A stretch of 64,000 nt of DNA from Diphasiastrum complanatum (taxonomy: Eukaryota > Streptophyta > Lycopodiopsida > Lycopodiales > Lycopodiaceae): positions 1 to 64,000 of the forward strand of contig MU832249.1 of assembly GCA_029204225.1 (NCBI GenBank), written 5' to 3'. The first letter of the stretch is position 1. Every line of letters begins with the position of its first letter. A program made the position numbers and the translations under genes. The notes beneath the pieces are model-generated. The model was given only the letters and a program-made list of their open reading frames with translations. It ran no database searches and was not told where the DNA came from. Below are positions 48,501-55,872 of the stretch, piece after piece.

Positions 48501-49737
48501 AATGGAAGTGTTGATATTTCTACTCTGTATATGCTTTCTGCTTTGGAAACTGTTAAATGTATGGATATTGTAGATTGCAGTTCTTATTTATGTTGGTTAA
48601 AAGATTTTACTTACCATGAAGAACGTAGTTTGCAATTTTACAATCTCCAAATGGAATTAATGTCTAATACCCTAAAACAAGAAAACTCGCCGGAAGGTGA
48701 AATTTTTAGGAAACTTAGACAAGAATTTAACGATGTATTTCCTGGACAGCTTCATGAGGGTCTCCCCCCCTCTAGGGGTGTTGACCATGGTATTTAACTG
48801 ATTCCTAATAGTTCTCCTATATCACTGTATCCATATAGGATGAGTACTACTGAAGAGGATGAGGTTTATAGGCAACTGCAAAATTACCTAAAGATGGGCC
48901 ATGTTAGGCCTAGTAAATTTCCCTGGGGGGCACCTATGCTCCTTGTTGATAAAAAAGACGGAGGTACTCGTCTTTGTGTGGACTTTAAAAAGTTAAATAA
49001 GTTAACGATTAAAAACCGTTATCCTTTGCCGCGAATGGATGAATTGGTTGATCGATTGCATGGTGCAAAGTACTTCACCAAAATCGATTTGAGATCAGGG
49101 TATCATCAGATTCGCATAAAGACTGAGGATATTGAAAAAACCGGGTTTAGAACTAGGTACGGCCATTATGATTGACAAATGCTCCAGCAACTTTCCAGCA
49201 GATGATAAACGATCTTCTTCGTATATCTGGGAAAGTTCGTAATAGTCTACTTAGATGATATTCTCATCTATAGTAAGACCTTGGAGGAGCATGAGGAGCA
49301 TCTCAGGACTGTCTTAAAGTTACTTAGACAGGAGAAGCTTTTTGCCAAGGAGTCCAAATGTGTGTTCTTCCAGAAGAGGTTGTTATACCTTGGTCACATT
49401 ATTTCGGACCATGGGTAAGAAATTGACCCATATAAAGTCCGACAAGTACGTGAATGGCCTATCCCTAAAACCATCCGGGAGGTTAAGTCCTTTTTGGGCT
49501 TTACAGGGTTTTTTTATAGATTCATCTTGAACTATGCATTAATTGCATTGGCCTTGACGAATGTCCTCAGAGGGGTCGTTAATTTTTTTTTTGGTTGGCT
49601 TTGGAGCATTGATGGTAAAAAGTTAAGAAATTGTTAAAAAAATAAAAAAAAGTTGTAGCTAAAAAAAATAACAAATAGAAAGATAAATTTTTTCTCGTCG
49701 GTCGGAAACCTGAGGTGCAGGTACAGATGGACGTTGC

Positions 49738-49799
<62 letters not shown>

Positions 49800-52700
49800 T
49801 CGTGGCCCATGAGAGAGCAGGGAAAGAGCCAAAGAGAAAAGGGGGCACGGAAAGGGGAGTGGGAAAATGGGAGGAAAATGAGAGGGGGTTCTATAGTGTT
49901 AGGTTAGATTTATAGTTTTTTTAATTTTTTTTAGGCTAAATTTTTTTTTGACAAAGTATTTCTCTATTTTTTCACTTTTTTTTGGTTGGCTCTAAGTTTG
50001 AGGGTTGGTGGGTCTGCGAGGGTAGGGTAACGGCTAGAGTTAGGCGAAGCTCGGACTAGGTTTTTCTGTTCAAACTGTAACTTCAATTTGAAGGGCATGA
50101 AATTTTTTCACAAAGAAACAAGACTTTAAAAATGAAGAGTTGAAGTGCTTCTCCCAAAAATCCAATCAAATCTAAAGTTGACCCTCTCACAAGAACTTGC
50201 ATAACTATGTCAATTCTTCACCAAATTGACTGAAAATTGACTCAGATTCAAGCTAAGACAGATGTATGAATCTATAAGTTTACAATCAGAAAAATCCACC
50301 ATAAGTACAGCCAAAAATAAAGAAAACAGACAGCAAAAACTATAGCTAACTAAACTTGAAAACTGCCTTAATGGCAAGTATGTGACTGCCTAGCATATGA
50401 CAGAGTGTGAAAACGCCATATTTTGGAAGTGCCATAGCATGCCAACTTCGGGAATGTGCTCTGGAACGTGACTGTGAAAGCCTGACTTTTGAATGTGTTC
50501 CCAAGACGTGAGAATGTGCTTGGGAATGCATTCCCTGATCAGAGTTACTTCACAGACCCAAAAATAACCAGAAAAATAATGCAGGAAACACAAAAGGTCT
50601 AAAGGGAGTTCATATAGATTAGGTTTATATAGCAGCGACCTTACATAAATACAGTAATCATCCTCTAGTTTGTTCATATATTTTGTAACTTCAAAATAAA
50701 GATTTCTATGACGTTCAAGTTCTTATGTTACGTTACTTTACATTACATGTTCCTATGGCGTTGGCATTCTCAATCCTGTTCTCATTTTCATAAGATGTTT
50801 TCGTTGCCATTCCTGCTCCTTTTTAACTATGCTGCCAAGAGTGGAAAAGAGTTACCTTCATTCTTTTCACATTCATCCAACATTAAACCCTCGGTTCTGT
50901 AGGTATGGTAAAGTGTCCTATTCTCCAGCTTGATAGGACCATGCTGTGGCCCTTAAAACATTTCCTTCCATTTTTAAGGATGATGTCGATACTACGAACT
51001 TTTCCCCATCCATCCAATTTTTTCTGAAAGAAATCGCTTGAGGTTCTGTCGTGGCAGCATAGAACCCACGGTTCCCAGAACTGTGGGTCCTGGGAACTGT
51101 ACCACAGTTCATTGAACCGTGGTACGGTTCCAGTATTTAATTAATTAATTATTTAATTACCAAATTCGTCTGTATACAGATTTGGACCTGATTTGGACAC
51201 AGATTTGGTTGGACCTGATCCATAATAGATTTGGACAGACAAATAGGACCTGATCCATAATAGAATTTCTGGTCCAAAATAGGACCTGATCCACACAGAC
51301 ACAGACACAGATTTGGACCTGATCCATAACAGATTTGGACAGACCATAGAACCGTACTGTTAATCCACACAGACCTGATAATCCACACAGACCTGTGTAC
51401 TGAAAAAAAAAAATTCAATTAATTAATTTATTACCTGCTACGGTTCACACGGTTCCTGCATAAATGTTCTGAGAACCGTACGGTTCTCAGGACCGTACTG
51501 AACCGTTAACGTTCATTAATTCTATGCCTGGCAGTTCCCAAAATCTCGCTTTTGCATCTTAACCTGATCATTGAGGATTATCTTTTTGTTGGGGAATTTA
51601 CTTTGACCAATCTGTACATTCACAAAACTATACAAAATTCTTTTGTTTATCGTCCCTGAAAAAACCATGTAGTAAATGAGCCTACTATAGAGACTTCTTG
51701 CTGTAGGAGCATCCATATGTAGTATGTTTTACTGCCACATTTGAGGATGTTATCATTATTATTTGCTGCAAGTATACAGATTCAATCTTTTTTTGAGATT
51801 TTGAAGAGTCTGAGGTGGTGGTATTTGCAGCTGATGTTTTTTCCGCAGATTGGGATGGACTGTTAAATGGTGTTACAGCAGTTGTCTCAACAATTGGTGG
51901 ATTTGGAACCAATGAACAAATGCAAAAATTGAATGGTGAAGCCAACACATTGGCAGTAGACGCTGCAAGCAAAGCTGGTCAGTGCTTACTGTGCCTTACC
52001 TTAAGCTATTTTAGGTGAAAAAATTAGTCTGTTTTTACTGTCCCTCTCTTGAACAATGTCTTTTTGATTGTTGCCAAGAGCTGATTACATTCTCGTGTGC
52101 AATATAATATTTGTTCTTTGTGGTCTGTTCCGTTGAATTTAATGTTTGTATGCTTTGTTAAACTTTACATGAAATGACGTCATCGTTATTGATGCCTTTT
52201 ACCTGGGGTTCAACTAGCTTCTGCATTCTTTTTGTTATTTTGCATTCTGCCATATGTGGTGCGGTAAAACCCTTGCAGCTGTTTTTGGTTGTAGAAATGA
52301 GCATCAGTTTTATTTTTAATAGGTTTTCTGATATTGCAATGTTGATGTTTTCCAGGAGTTTCCAAATTTGTCCTCATATCGGTACATGATTACAACTTAC
52401 CTCCATTCTTTTTGAGCAATGGCTATTTTGAGGGAAAACGGCAAGCAGAAGCAGAAGTTTTATCCAAGTTTCCAAACTCTGGTAGGTGTAATGAACTAAG
52501 TACTTGTTGCGGTTATAGTTTGATGCAAACACACAAGTAAAATCGAATGTGACTCTCTTGCTGTTGATCATAATTTACACAGGAACGGTTCTTCGGCCTG
52601 GCTTTATCTATGGTAAAAGACGGGTCAATGGCATTGATGTCCCTTTGGATCTTATCGGTGGGCCCCTGGAAAAGCTGTTGGTTTCAGGTGGAAGTTTCAT

Positions 52701-52860
52701 CAAGCCATTAAGTGTTCTTCCAGGTTCAGACTTGTTTTTGAGCGTACCTGTCAGTGTTGATGACGTAGCTCGTGCTGCTGTCAAGGCACTGTTAGATGAT
52801 TCAATTTTTGGTATACTGAATATTGAGCAAATCAAAGAAGCTGCAAAATCCTTAAGGTAG
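23332..52860 (+). CDS. NAD(P)-binding atypical SDR, At1g32220-like, plastid
   Basis: Seven coding exons: 23,332-23,531, 25,501-25,588, 25,709-25,797, 40,433-40,488, 51,831-51,977, 52,356-52,481 and 52,583-52,860. They total 984 nt (327 aa plus TAG) and join without a frame break. Residues 1-66 are Ser/Ala-rich, low in acidic residues and transit-peptide-like. The dinucleotide motif [13 protein letters not shown] (G-x2-G-x2-G) opens the Rossmann fold near residue 98. [37 protein letters not shown], a [10 protein letters not shown] stretch (Y-x3-K) and [14 protein letters not shown] follow. From memory the order and wording match Arabidopsis At1g32220, a plastoglobule-associated oxidoreductase-like protein of unknown substrate; length agrees. 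An ATG at 23,242 is in frame but would translate the GA repeat, so 23,332 is preferred. Introns 3 and 4 are huge and transposon-filled; intron 4 appears to use a GC donor. Confidence 0.88.
23532..25500 (+). other. intron 1 of the SDR gene
   Basis: 1,969 bp from donor CG|GTATTC to acceptor CATGCAG|G. The phase is unambiguous: only this donor restores the RKKSKLLYP reading. No transposon or other gene was recognised inside it. Confidence 0.75.
26275..26475. repeat. tandem duplication, about 103-bp unit
   Basis: Both copies contain CTGTTTGGATGAGTATGCAC followed by ATTTAGCTTG and a TAAACTTTA end. They are imperfect and lie within intron 3. Confidence 0.8.
26790..27440 (-). mobile_element. Ty3/gypsy 3' end: chromodomain, polypurine tract, partial LTR
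   Basis: On the minus strand, 27,440-27,290 encodes a damaged chromodomain ([11 protein letters not shown], stop, [14 protein letters not shown]). A purine run AATAAGGGGGGACGA at 27,253-27,267 follows, then an LTR starting TGTCATACCAAATTTGG at 27,251. The LTR's far end was not resolved; about 26,790 is a guess. The rest of the element is missing and abuts the tRNA-like sequence. The LTR is unrelated to those of elements A-C. Confidence 0.6.
27537..27608 (-). tRNA. tRNA-like sequence with odd anticodon (GGA), probably pseudogene
   Basis: The 72-nt minus-strand sequence folds as a class I tRNA. The acceptor stem GGACGGG pairs with CCCGACC with one mismatch. The D arm is GCTC/GAGC. The T arm CTAGG/CCTAG pairs perfectly around TTCAATC. 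Both internal pol III promoter boxes look good (A box TAGCTCAATGG, B box GGTTCAATCCC). The anticodon stem CCCCA/GGGGG has one mismatch, and the loop CCGGAAT puts GGA at 34-36 (serine) with C33 in place of the near-universal U33. Serine tRNAs have a long variable arm, and this one has only 5 nt. A normal tRNA gene is therefore unlikely; a tRNA pseudogene or the head of a SINE fits better. Confidence 0.4.
27640..29134 (-). pseudogene. copia reverse transcriptase and RNase H
   Basis: Ty1/copia RT motifs in order: [25 protein letters not shown] as two adjacent motifs, [37 protein letters not shown] with the first catalytic Asp, then [11 protein letters not shown] and the catalytic [22 protein letters not shown], a SLMYAM stretch and the RNase H motifs [21 protein letters not shown] and [13 protein letters not shown] follow. 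Frame breaks occur near 28,640, 28,320 and 27,917. The end is cut at about 27,640. Confidence 0.85.
29206..29409 (-). pseudogene. copia pre-integrase domain
   Basis: [20 protein letters not shown] followed by CHSCILGK matches the GAG-pre-integrase HHCC zinc module that precedes copia integrase. No DDE core follows, so the integrase is deleted. Confidence 0.7.
29683..30376 (-). pseudogene. copia Gag remnant
   Basis: The 143-residue frame 30,376-29,945 is a UBN2-type copia Gag: [57 protein letters not shown]. The next frames (29,910-29,683) contain a damaged basic zinc-knuckle region. The N-terminus continues upstream to about 30,590 in broken frames. Confidence 0.8.
30696..30707 (-). promoter_or_regulatory. 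copia primer binding site
   Basis: TGGTATCAAAGC on the minus strand directly abuts the LTR. It matches initiator Met-tRNA with one change (A for G). Confidence 0.8.
30708..31738 (-). repeat. 5' LTR of the copia element
   Basis: About 1,031 bp with ends TGTTGAATT...TTTCCAACA, so the terminal 5 bases form an inverted repeat TGTTG/CAACA. The inner edge is fixed by the primer site. The outer edge at 31,738 abuts integrase sequence of the next copia element. No second copy exists here for comparison. Confidence 0.65.
31745..33393 (-). pseudogene. copia zinc knuckle, protease and integrase
   Basis: Several frames carry, in order: the zinc knuckle [14 protein letters not shown], the protease site [11 protein letters not shown] (family DSGA.H; here DSSA), the pre-integrase module [16 protein letters not shown], and integrase pieces. 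The integrase pieces include [12 protein letters not shown] with the second catalytic Asp, [25 protein letters not shown] with the catalytic Glu position replaced by Lys (AKKKN where AERKN is usual), and FWAEAV plus FGCSAY toward the C-terminus. Frame breaks lie near 32,450 and 32,280. Confidence 0.82.
33266..34048 (-). pseudogene. copia Gag
   Basis: The Gag start [20 protein letters not shown] is followed by [20 protein letters not shown] (DUF4219/UBN2-type), then [44 protein letters not shown], and in a shifted frame [18 protein letters not shown] frame break lies between 33,527 and 33,502. Confidence 0.85.
34390..34615 (-). pseudogene. duplicate copia Gag N-terminus
   Basis: A second start of the same Gag ([20 protein letters not shown], then NYSL and an immediate TGA) lies about 600 bp upstream of the first and diverges from it. 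Only about 70 codons remain. It is either a separate truncated insertion of the same family or a partial duplication. Confidence 0.7.
34985..35800 (+). pseudogene. element B gag end, protease and RT stub
   Basis: The zinc knuckle [14 protein letters not shown] lies at about 35,026-35,067. A TAA at 35,192-35,194 sits at the same gag/pol position as the TAG in element A. The protease follows with [18 protein letters not shown] and [11 protein letters not shown]. The RT is reduced to its end (HLRKVF.., then [11 protein letters not shown]). Frameshifts are present near 35,400 and 35,580. Confidence 0.85.
35801..37060 (+). pseudogene. element B RNase H and integrase zinc module
   Basis: Broken frames give [23 protein letters not shown] (RNase H, first catalytic Asp replaced), [18 protein letters not shown]-like sequence, and LTDHESL. 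The integrase HHCC module follows (ECHDNPS.GHLGI, SCWKCQ). An internal 80-bp tandem duplication at 36,886-37,046 doubles part of this module. Confidence 0.75.
36886..37046. repeat. tandem duplication of 80 bp inside element B integrase
   Basis: TATGTGATTAGTTG and the following AGTGTCAAACTAACAGAGC to GGGTTGTTACAACCTTACTA occur twice in tandem with a few substitutions. Confidence 0.85.
37061..38008 (+). pseudogene. element B integrase core, chromodomain and polypurine tract
   Basis: Integrase pieces [34 protein letters not shown] (second catalytic Asp region) and [20 protein letters not shown] (Glu) are followed by a GPY/F-like [22 protein letters not shown] chromodomain with [16 protein letters not shown] follows. 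The polypurine tract GGGGGAGGGAG ends at 38,008. Multiple stops and frame changes. Confidence 0.82.
38009..38400 (+). repeat. 3' LTR of element B (end unresolved)
   Basis: Starts TGTTACAAGATTGTAACC and diverges from the element A LTR except for conserved blocks (CACACTGGGCTAGGAGGGG, then GGCTGGGTGG). No terminal CA with a flanking duplication could be identified. Confidence 0.6.
38888..38991. repeat. perfect tandem duplication, 52-bp unit
   Basis: GGTCTGACTACATGTTAAGC through AACAGATCCAAGAT occurs twice in tandem without a visible mismatch, so the duplication is recent. Confidence 0.9.
39120..40118. mobile_element. hAT-like non-autonomous element with 8-bp target duplication
   Basis: The 999-bp element starts CATAGTTG and ends CAACTATG, and a longer subterminal match (GAAACGCGTTTCT) is shared by both ends. 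It is flanked by an exact 8-bp direct repeat CACTAAAT at 39,112-39,119 and 40,119-40,126. An 8-bp target duplication with short inverted termini is the signature of hAT superfamily elements. No transposase is encoded, so it would depend on an element elsewhere. It lies in intron 3, about 300 bp upstream of exon 4. Confidence 0.8.
39543..39591. repeat. (TG)n-TA-(CA)n palindromic microsatellite
   Basis: Eight TG units, TA, then about 16 CA units. TG and CA arms are complementary, so the tract can fold into a hairpin. It lies inside the hAT-like element. Confidence 0.9.
40566..40997 (-). repeat. 3' LTR of element C
   Basis: 432 bp, TGTTTGGGTC...GATTGTAACA on the minus strand. Against the 5' LTR at 45,761-46,208 it differs by one 16-bp gap near its start and by nine substitutions counted by eye, all transitions. 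Confidence 0.93.
40998..41010 (-). promoter_or_regulatory. polypurine tract of element C
   Basis: AAGGAAGAGGGGA on the minus strand, directly before the 3' LTR. Confidence 0.8.
41025..41330 (-). pseudogene. element C chromodomain region
   Basis: The frame 41,234-41,025 gives [20 protein letters not shown], then a chromodomain with [21 protein letters not shown]. Upstream, in another frame, [20 protein letters not shown] joins it to the integrase. A frameshift near 41,330 separates the two. Confidence 0.85.
41293..42303 (-). pseudogene. element C integrase
   Basis: Ty3/gypsy integrase with the catalytic triad intact: Asp in [11 protein letters not shown], Asp in IVSDRDPKF, Glu in [16 protein letters not shown]. 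In the zinc module ([19 protein letters not shown]) the last Cys of HHCC is replaced by Phe, where element A has C..CQVNK. A frame change at about 42,290 separates it from RNase H, and another at about 41,330 cuts off the chromodomain. Confidence 0.9.
42282..43002 (-). pseudogene. element C RNase H
   Basis: RNase H with [21 protein letters not shown] (first catalytic Asp), [29 protein letters not shown] and [10 protein letters not shown]. It begins at the inversion breakpoint. The frame is open for 226 codons. Confidence 0.9.
43003..45760. other. spacer inside the inverted segment
   Basis: About 2.76 kb between the two halves of element C. If the inversion model is right, this was originally host intron DNA flanking the 5' LTR and is now reversed. 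It holds a run of 16 C residues at 43,272-43,287, a partial copy of the repeat at 3,838/4,313 (near 45,237-45,330) and an orphan coding-like stretch (43,490-43,823). Confidence 0.6.
43490..43823 (+). pseudogene. orphan coding-like fragment, unknown
   Basis: Two adjacent frames look compositionally coding. One gives [20 protein letters not shown] followed by HGTKD and a stop. The next gives [39 protein letters not shown] and an acidic, Gly/Tyr-rich tail ending at 43,823. They would join with a single frame change. I recognise no domain. It could be an exon of a captured gene or the C-terminal tail of a transposase, or chance. Confidence 0.25.
45761..46208 (+). repeat. 5' LTR of element C
   Basis: 448 bp, TGTTAGGGACC...GATTGTAACA. 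The inner edge is fixed by the primer site two bases downstream. Open frames on it (near 45,837) are duplicated in the other LTR and are non-coding. Confidence 0.93.
46211..46223 (+). promoter_or_regulatory. primer binding site of element C (initiator Met-tRNA)
   Basis: TGGTATCAGAGCC two bases after the LTR. Confidence 0.93.
46224..47094 (+). other. long leader of element C
   Basis: About 870 bp between primer site and gag start with no convincing long frame. It contains several GCCACGTGGCA-type motifs (near 46,411 and 46,588) and a repeated TGGCAGTTGG-like stretch. An ATG at 46,731 opens only 60 codons. Confidence 0.55.
47095..48110 (+). pseudogene. element C Gag
   Basis: The ATG at 47,095 opens [16 protein letters not shown] at 47,206-47,208 interrupts it after NSLQQ. 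The capsid domain follows ([26 protein letters not shown]). At about 47,467 two extra bases (ATATA) shift the frame, after which [31 protein letters not shown] and [11 protein letters not shown] continue. The zinc knuckle [14 protein letters not shown] lies near 47,954-47,995. Unlike elements A and B, there is no stop between Gag and protease: the frame runs on through [15 protein letters not shown]. Confidence 0.87.
48111..48790 (+). pseudogene. element C protease and linker
   Basis: Aspartic protease with [20 protein letters not shown] and [20 protein letters not shown]. The linker to RT contains [21 protein letters not shown]. The frame is open to a TAA at 48,795-48,797. Confidence 0.85.
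48795..49575 (+). pseudogene. element C reverse transcriptase, truncated
   Basis: After the TAA, the RT reads [43 protein letters not shown] and [14 protein letters not shown] with the catalytic Asp. A deletion after RTRYGHYD removes the WLVMPFG segment and shifts the frame; [16 protein letters not shown] follows. A further indel precedes [14 protein letters not shown] with the catalytic LDD pair. LGHIISDHG, a TAA, and [16 protein letters not shown] then lead to the breakpoint. Confidence 0.88.
49576..51057. other. intron 4 DNA right of the inversion breakpoint
   Basis: T-rich and GA-rich sequence without genes. A run of ten T lies at the junction with element C. Short frames up to 95 codons here have no recognisable domain. 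Confidence 0.55.
49741..49797. repeat. (GA)n microsatellite
   Basis: About 28 GA units, about 165 bp beyond the element C inversion breakpoint. Confidence 0.95.
51058..51526. mobile_element. hAT-like MITE, 469 bp
   Basis: Ends CATAGAA...TTCTATG form a terminal inverted repeat. The flanks CGTGGCAG (51,050-51,057) and CCTGGCAG (51,527-51,534) form an 8-bp target duplication with one mismatch. Subterminal regions are rich in ACGGTTC/GAACCGT motifs in both orientations. The core holds several imperfect copies of GATTTGGACCTGATCCATAA. No transposase is encoded. It lies in intron 4 about 300 bp before exon 5. Confidence 0.7.
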
Positions 52861-54296
52861 TATCAGAAAGCAGAATGCCTCAAAGCTTTTTCTACCAGAT
52901 CAGACAAATTCATGCTGCAACGGGAAACCTCAAAATGTGTCTCTTTGAATAGCCAGATTAGGTAGAGCTAAAAATGGATAAATTTAGAGAACATTGATTA
53001 AGAAAATTGCCAATAACAACTGGACTCTCTAAGGTATTATGTAGTCAATGTCAAGGGATTTGACTATACCCATGGTGATTGGCTTTCTCAATTTTATTTT
53101 GAATCCAGGGTGTGCAAATAGGTGCTGGTGCAAATTTGTATGTATTTTTTCTCAAAAAATAGTTATAATTTCTTGCTTAGCAAATATCCCACTTTGACTG
53201 TGGTTGCTCAAATTTTCTTGTCTAGTGTGGCAGACATTGCTCCATTAGATTATCATGAGTAGTTCAGGGTTAGACAAATATGGATTGTGTGGAAGTGATG
53301 AATTCTTTCATTCAAGCTAGTTCCTTTTCTGGAAAGTTTTGACCAAAGTCTTCAATTTGAAACAACTCTGTTGGACGAAAGAGAACACTTGTTGTCATCA
53401 CGGGGAGGACAAACCACAAGGTTTTTGCATCTATGCATCCTTACCTGATTTTGAAAGTCTTGTGCATTTCAAATGATTAAGCATTTTTAGTTTCTTTGAT
53501 GATGTAGATTTTTGGAGGAAATAATTGGTGCTAATAAAGTTTCAGAACTATGGGATGTGTTCTGATGTTTGCTTCAATTGTGGAATTTTGAACCAACATT
53601 CAATAGATGGTGGGGGGGGGGGGGGGGTTGTTGGTTGCAAACTCCACATAAGATATCTCACTTGAAGTATTCTATTTGCTTCAGCAGACATGCAAGGACA
53701 TTCTATACCTCAAAATCTCACTTTTGCAAATGGTCGTGCTTAAAAACTTCAATATTGTGGAACAAAATCCACATATAGCAAAAGACAAGAAACAAATGTA
53801 TACATATAGGAATATTGTGTAGATCACGACTATCATTCTTTGGAAATTGACAATGTGAAAGCAACAAATTTTGTCTTGGATCTTTGCATTTTCATTATCC
53901 AGTATGCTGAAAAGCACGTCAACCTTATCTAACTTTCATGTGTACTTGGGAGCATCAAAGGGTTTTATGACTTGCAAGATCTCATGTAAGCATCATCGAT
54001 CCTACATTTCCCCACTATACTCAGCCTTGTACATTGTTTCCACTCTACTTGCACCTACAGCTGTTTATGATATGATTATTGAATTTACAAGCAACTCATG
54101 ATAATAGGCATTATTGAGTATAGGTTGCTAGGGGTAAACATGAGCTCTCTAGCAACTCATTTGTTCACTAATACAGAGCTAGAACAATCTAATCAAATAC
54201 AAGATATTTGTTGAATCATATTTCTTGTTCAACCTTAAAACACAATCAAAATACAATGTAATCGATCACGAAATGACTATTCAATAATCTCAATTG
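52861..54296. other. 3' flank of the SDR gene, no further gene
   Basis: Probably includes the SDR 3' UTR and polyadenylation region. AT-rich, with a 16-base G run at about 53,612-53,627. No coding sequence was recognised before the copia LTR. Confidence 0.5.
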
Positions 54297-54900
54297 TGTT
54301 GGTGGTAGAAAATACTCATTCATCAATTTTGACCTAATGGTAAAATAGTTTGAGAACAACGGATTTTCTTTCAATGAGCAAATCTACAAATATTGTCAAG
54401 CTATAGTAGCATCGTACAAGAGGTTGATACATTGAGGAGTTGTTTCTACTTACTTTGCCAGACGCTACATTATTCAAAGAAAATATGTAGAAAGATTCTA
54501 AATACTGATGAATTGCAAGACCTAGCTAGGGAGCATCCTTAACTTCAATACTAGATCAACCAAGAAAGCCTATGGAAAATATCACATACAAGGAGAATTG
54601 CATAAGCACCTCACAACACCAAAGGTTAGAAGAGAAAATGAATTGCTAGGGGAAGAGAGGAGGGCGTGGGTCTTCCAAATCCCTTGTGAGGCAAGCACCT
54701 CAAATACATGCATAGAAAGTCTAGGTGTCAACCATATGAGTGAGCTACTTGGCCAAGTGGGCCACTTGCACTAATTTACTCAACTTACAAAAAGGGAGGT
54801 CTCATGTATTTAATTAATAACATGCCCCATGAGTTATGTACAACTTACAACATTTAATTAGTGCTTAGCCAAAGGGGTAAAATAGGCATTCTCTTCAACA
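54297..54900 (-). repeat. 3' LTR of the third copia element
   Basis: About 604 bp with ends TGTTGAAGAG...CCACCAACA, giving TGTTG/CAACA inverted termini. The inner edge follows the purine-rich GGAAGGGAGGGG at about 54,902-54,914. The outer edge at 54,297 is inferred from the matching terminus only. Confidence 0.55.
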
Positions 54901-55870
54901 CACCCCTCCCTTCCTTAATGGCAGTTTTATTCAAGCTAACATCTGACAAAGTTTTGAACTTTCCAAACTTATCTTTACTAAGTGGTTTAGTAAAGATATA
55001 AGCTATCTGGTTGTTGGTGTCACAATAAATTAGCTCGATCTCTCCATTATGCACTTTCTCCCGTATAAAGTACTGGTCCACCTCTATGTGTTTCGTTTGT
55101 GCATGATATAGACTAGATTTCTCGTAAGCTGAATGCAGCTTTGGTTATCACAATGCAAGAATGTAGATCTTACTTGAGCAATATGCATATCCTCAAGTAA
55201 ACGTCGTAACCAAATAGCTTCACAGGTGGACATCGTAGTTGCCCCGAACTCAGCTTCGGTAGATGATAAGGCAATAGTAGGCTGCTTCTTGTTGCACCAA
55301 GATATAGTCCCTGAACCTAGGCTAAAGCAATTGCCTGTCGTCAATCTCCGATAGTCTCTATCACCTGCCCAATTACAGTATGAATAACCCTCCAACTGAA
55401 GGTCACCATCATCAGCGTATCCAATCCCATAGGTCATCTTCCCTCTCACCTATCGTAGGATCCGCTTGGCTGCTTTCCAATGTGATTCAATAGGCTTACT
55501 TGTGAATTGGCTTGCAATCCCACCCGCATAAGCAATATTTGGCCTGGTGGTAGTAAGGTAAATCTGGCTGCCCACCAATTGGCGATAGAGAGTCTCATCT
55601 GCAAATGTCGGACCATCATCTCTTGATGGCGTGTTGCTTGCATCTATGGGTGTGCTAATTGGAATATCACTCTCTCTTCAATAATTTTTGTGCATACTTT
55701 GCCTGAGAGATAAAAAGACAACGCTTCTCTTTCTAAACCTCAACTCCTAGGCAATAGTGTAGCAAACCCAAATCTTTCATCTCAAACTCACTAGAAAGAT
55801 TTTTCTTCACACAAGCAATAAGCTTCTTATTGCTTCCTGTGATGAGTAAATCATCCACATAGAGCACAAC
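54854..55870 (-). pseudogene. copia RT end and RNase H
   Basis: Reads [16 protein letters not shown] (catalytic DD), [14 protein letters not shown], then broken frames with PNIAYAGG-like sequence. RNase H follows: YCNWAGDRDYRRLTTGNCF, IALSSTEAEFGATTM, FLHCDNQSCIQLTRN and INQIAYIFTKPLSKDKF-type ending, leading to EGRGVLKR. Frame breaks near 55,643, 55,446 and 55,082. Confidence 0.85.
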
Positions 55871-55872
55871 TG

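Larger units (their letters stand above)
45761..49575 (+). mobile_element. element C, left half: 5' LTR to RT
   Basis: The plus strand carries 5' LTR, primer site, leader, gag, protease and most of RT of the same chromovirus as 40,566-43,002. It stops at the RT/RNase H connection ([16 protein letters not shown]) near 49,575, then runs into unrelated T-rich DNA. The outer flank GTACG (45,756-45,760) is the reverse complement of CGTAC at the other half. Confidence 0.92.
40489..51830 (+). other. intron 4 of the SDR gene, 11.3 kb, GC-AG
   Basis: Exon 4 ends ATATCAG and the intron begins GCATGC. The acceptor is TATTTGCAG at 51,822-51,830. Joining TCA-G to CT-GAT gives [13 protein letters not shown] in phase. 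No GT donor nearby preserves the conserved WVDQV.WIS residues. The intron contains the split gypsy element C and a hAT-like MITE. Confidence 0.65.

Noticed and set aside
51149-51418. Repetitive minus-strand frame (YGSGP repeats)
   Set aside because: It is the internal repeat of the MITE at 51,058-51,526.
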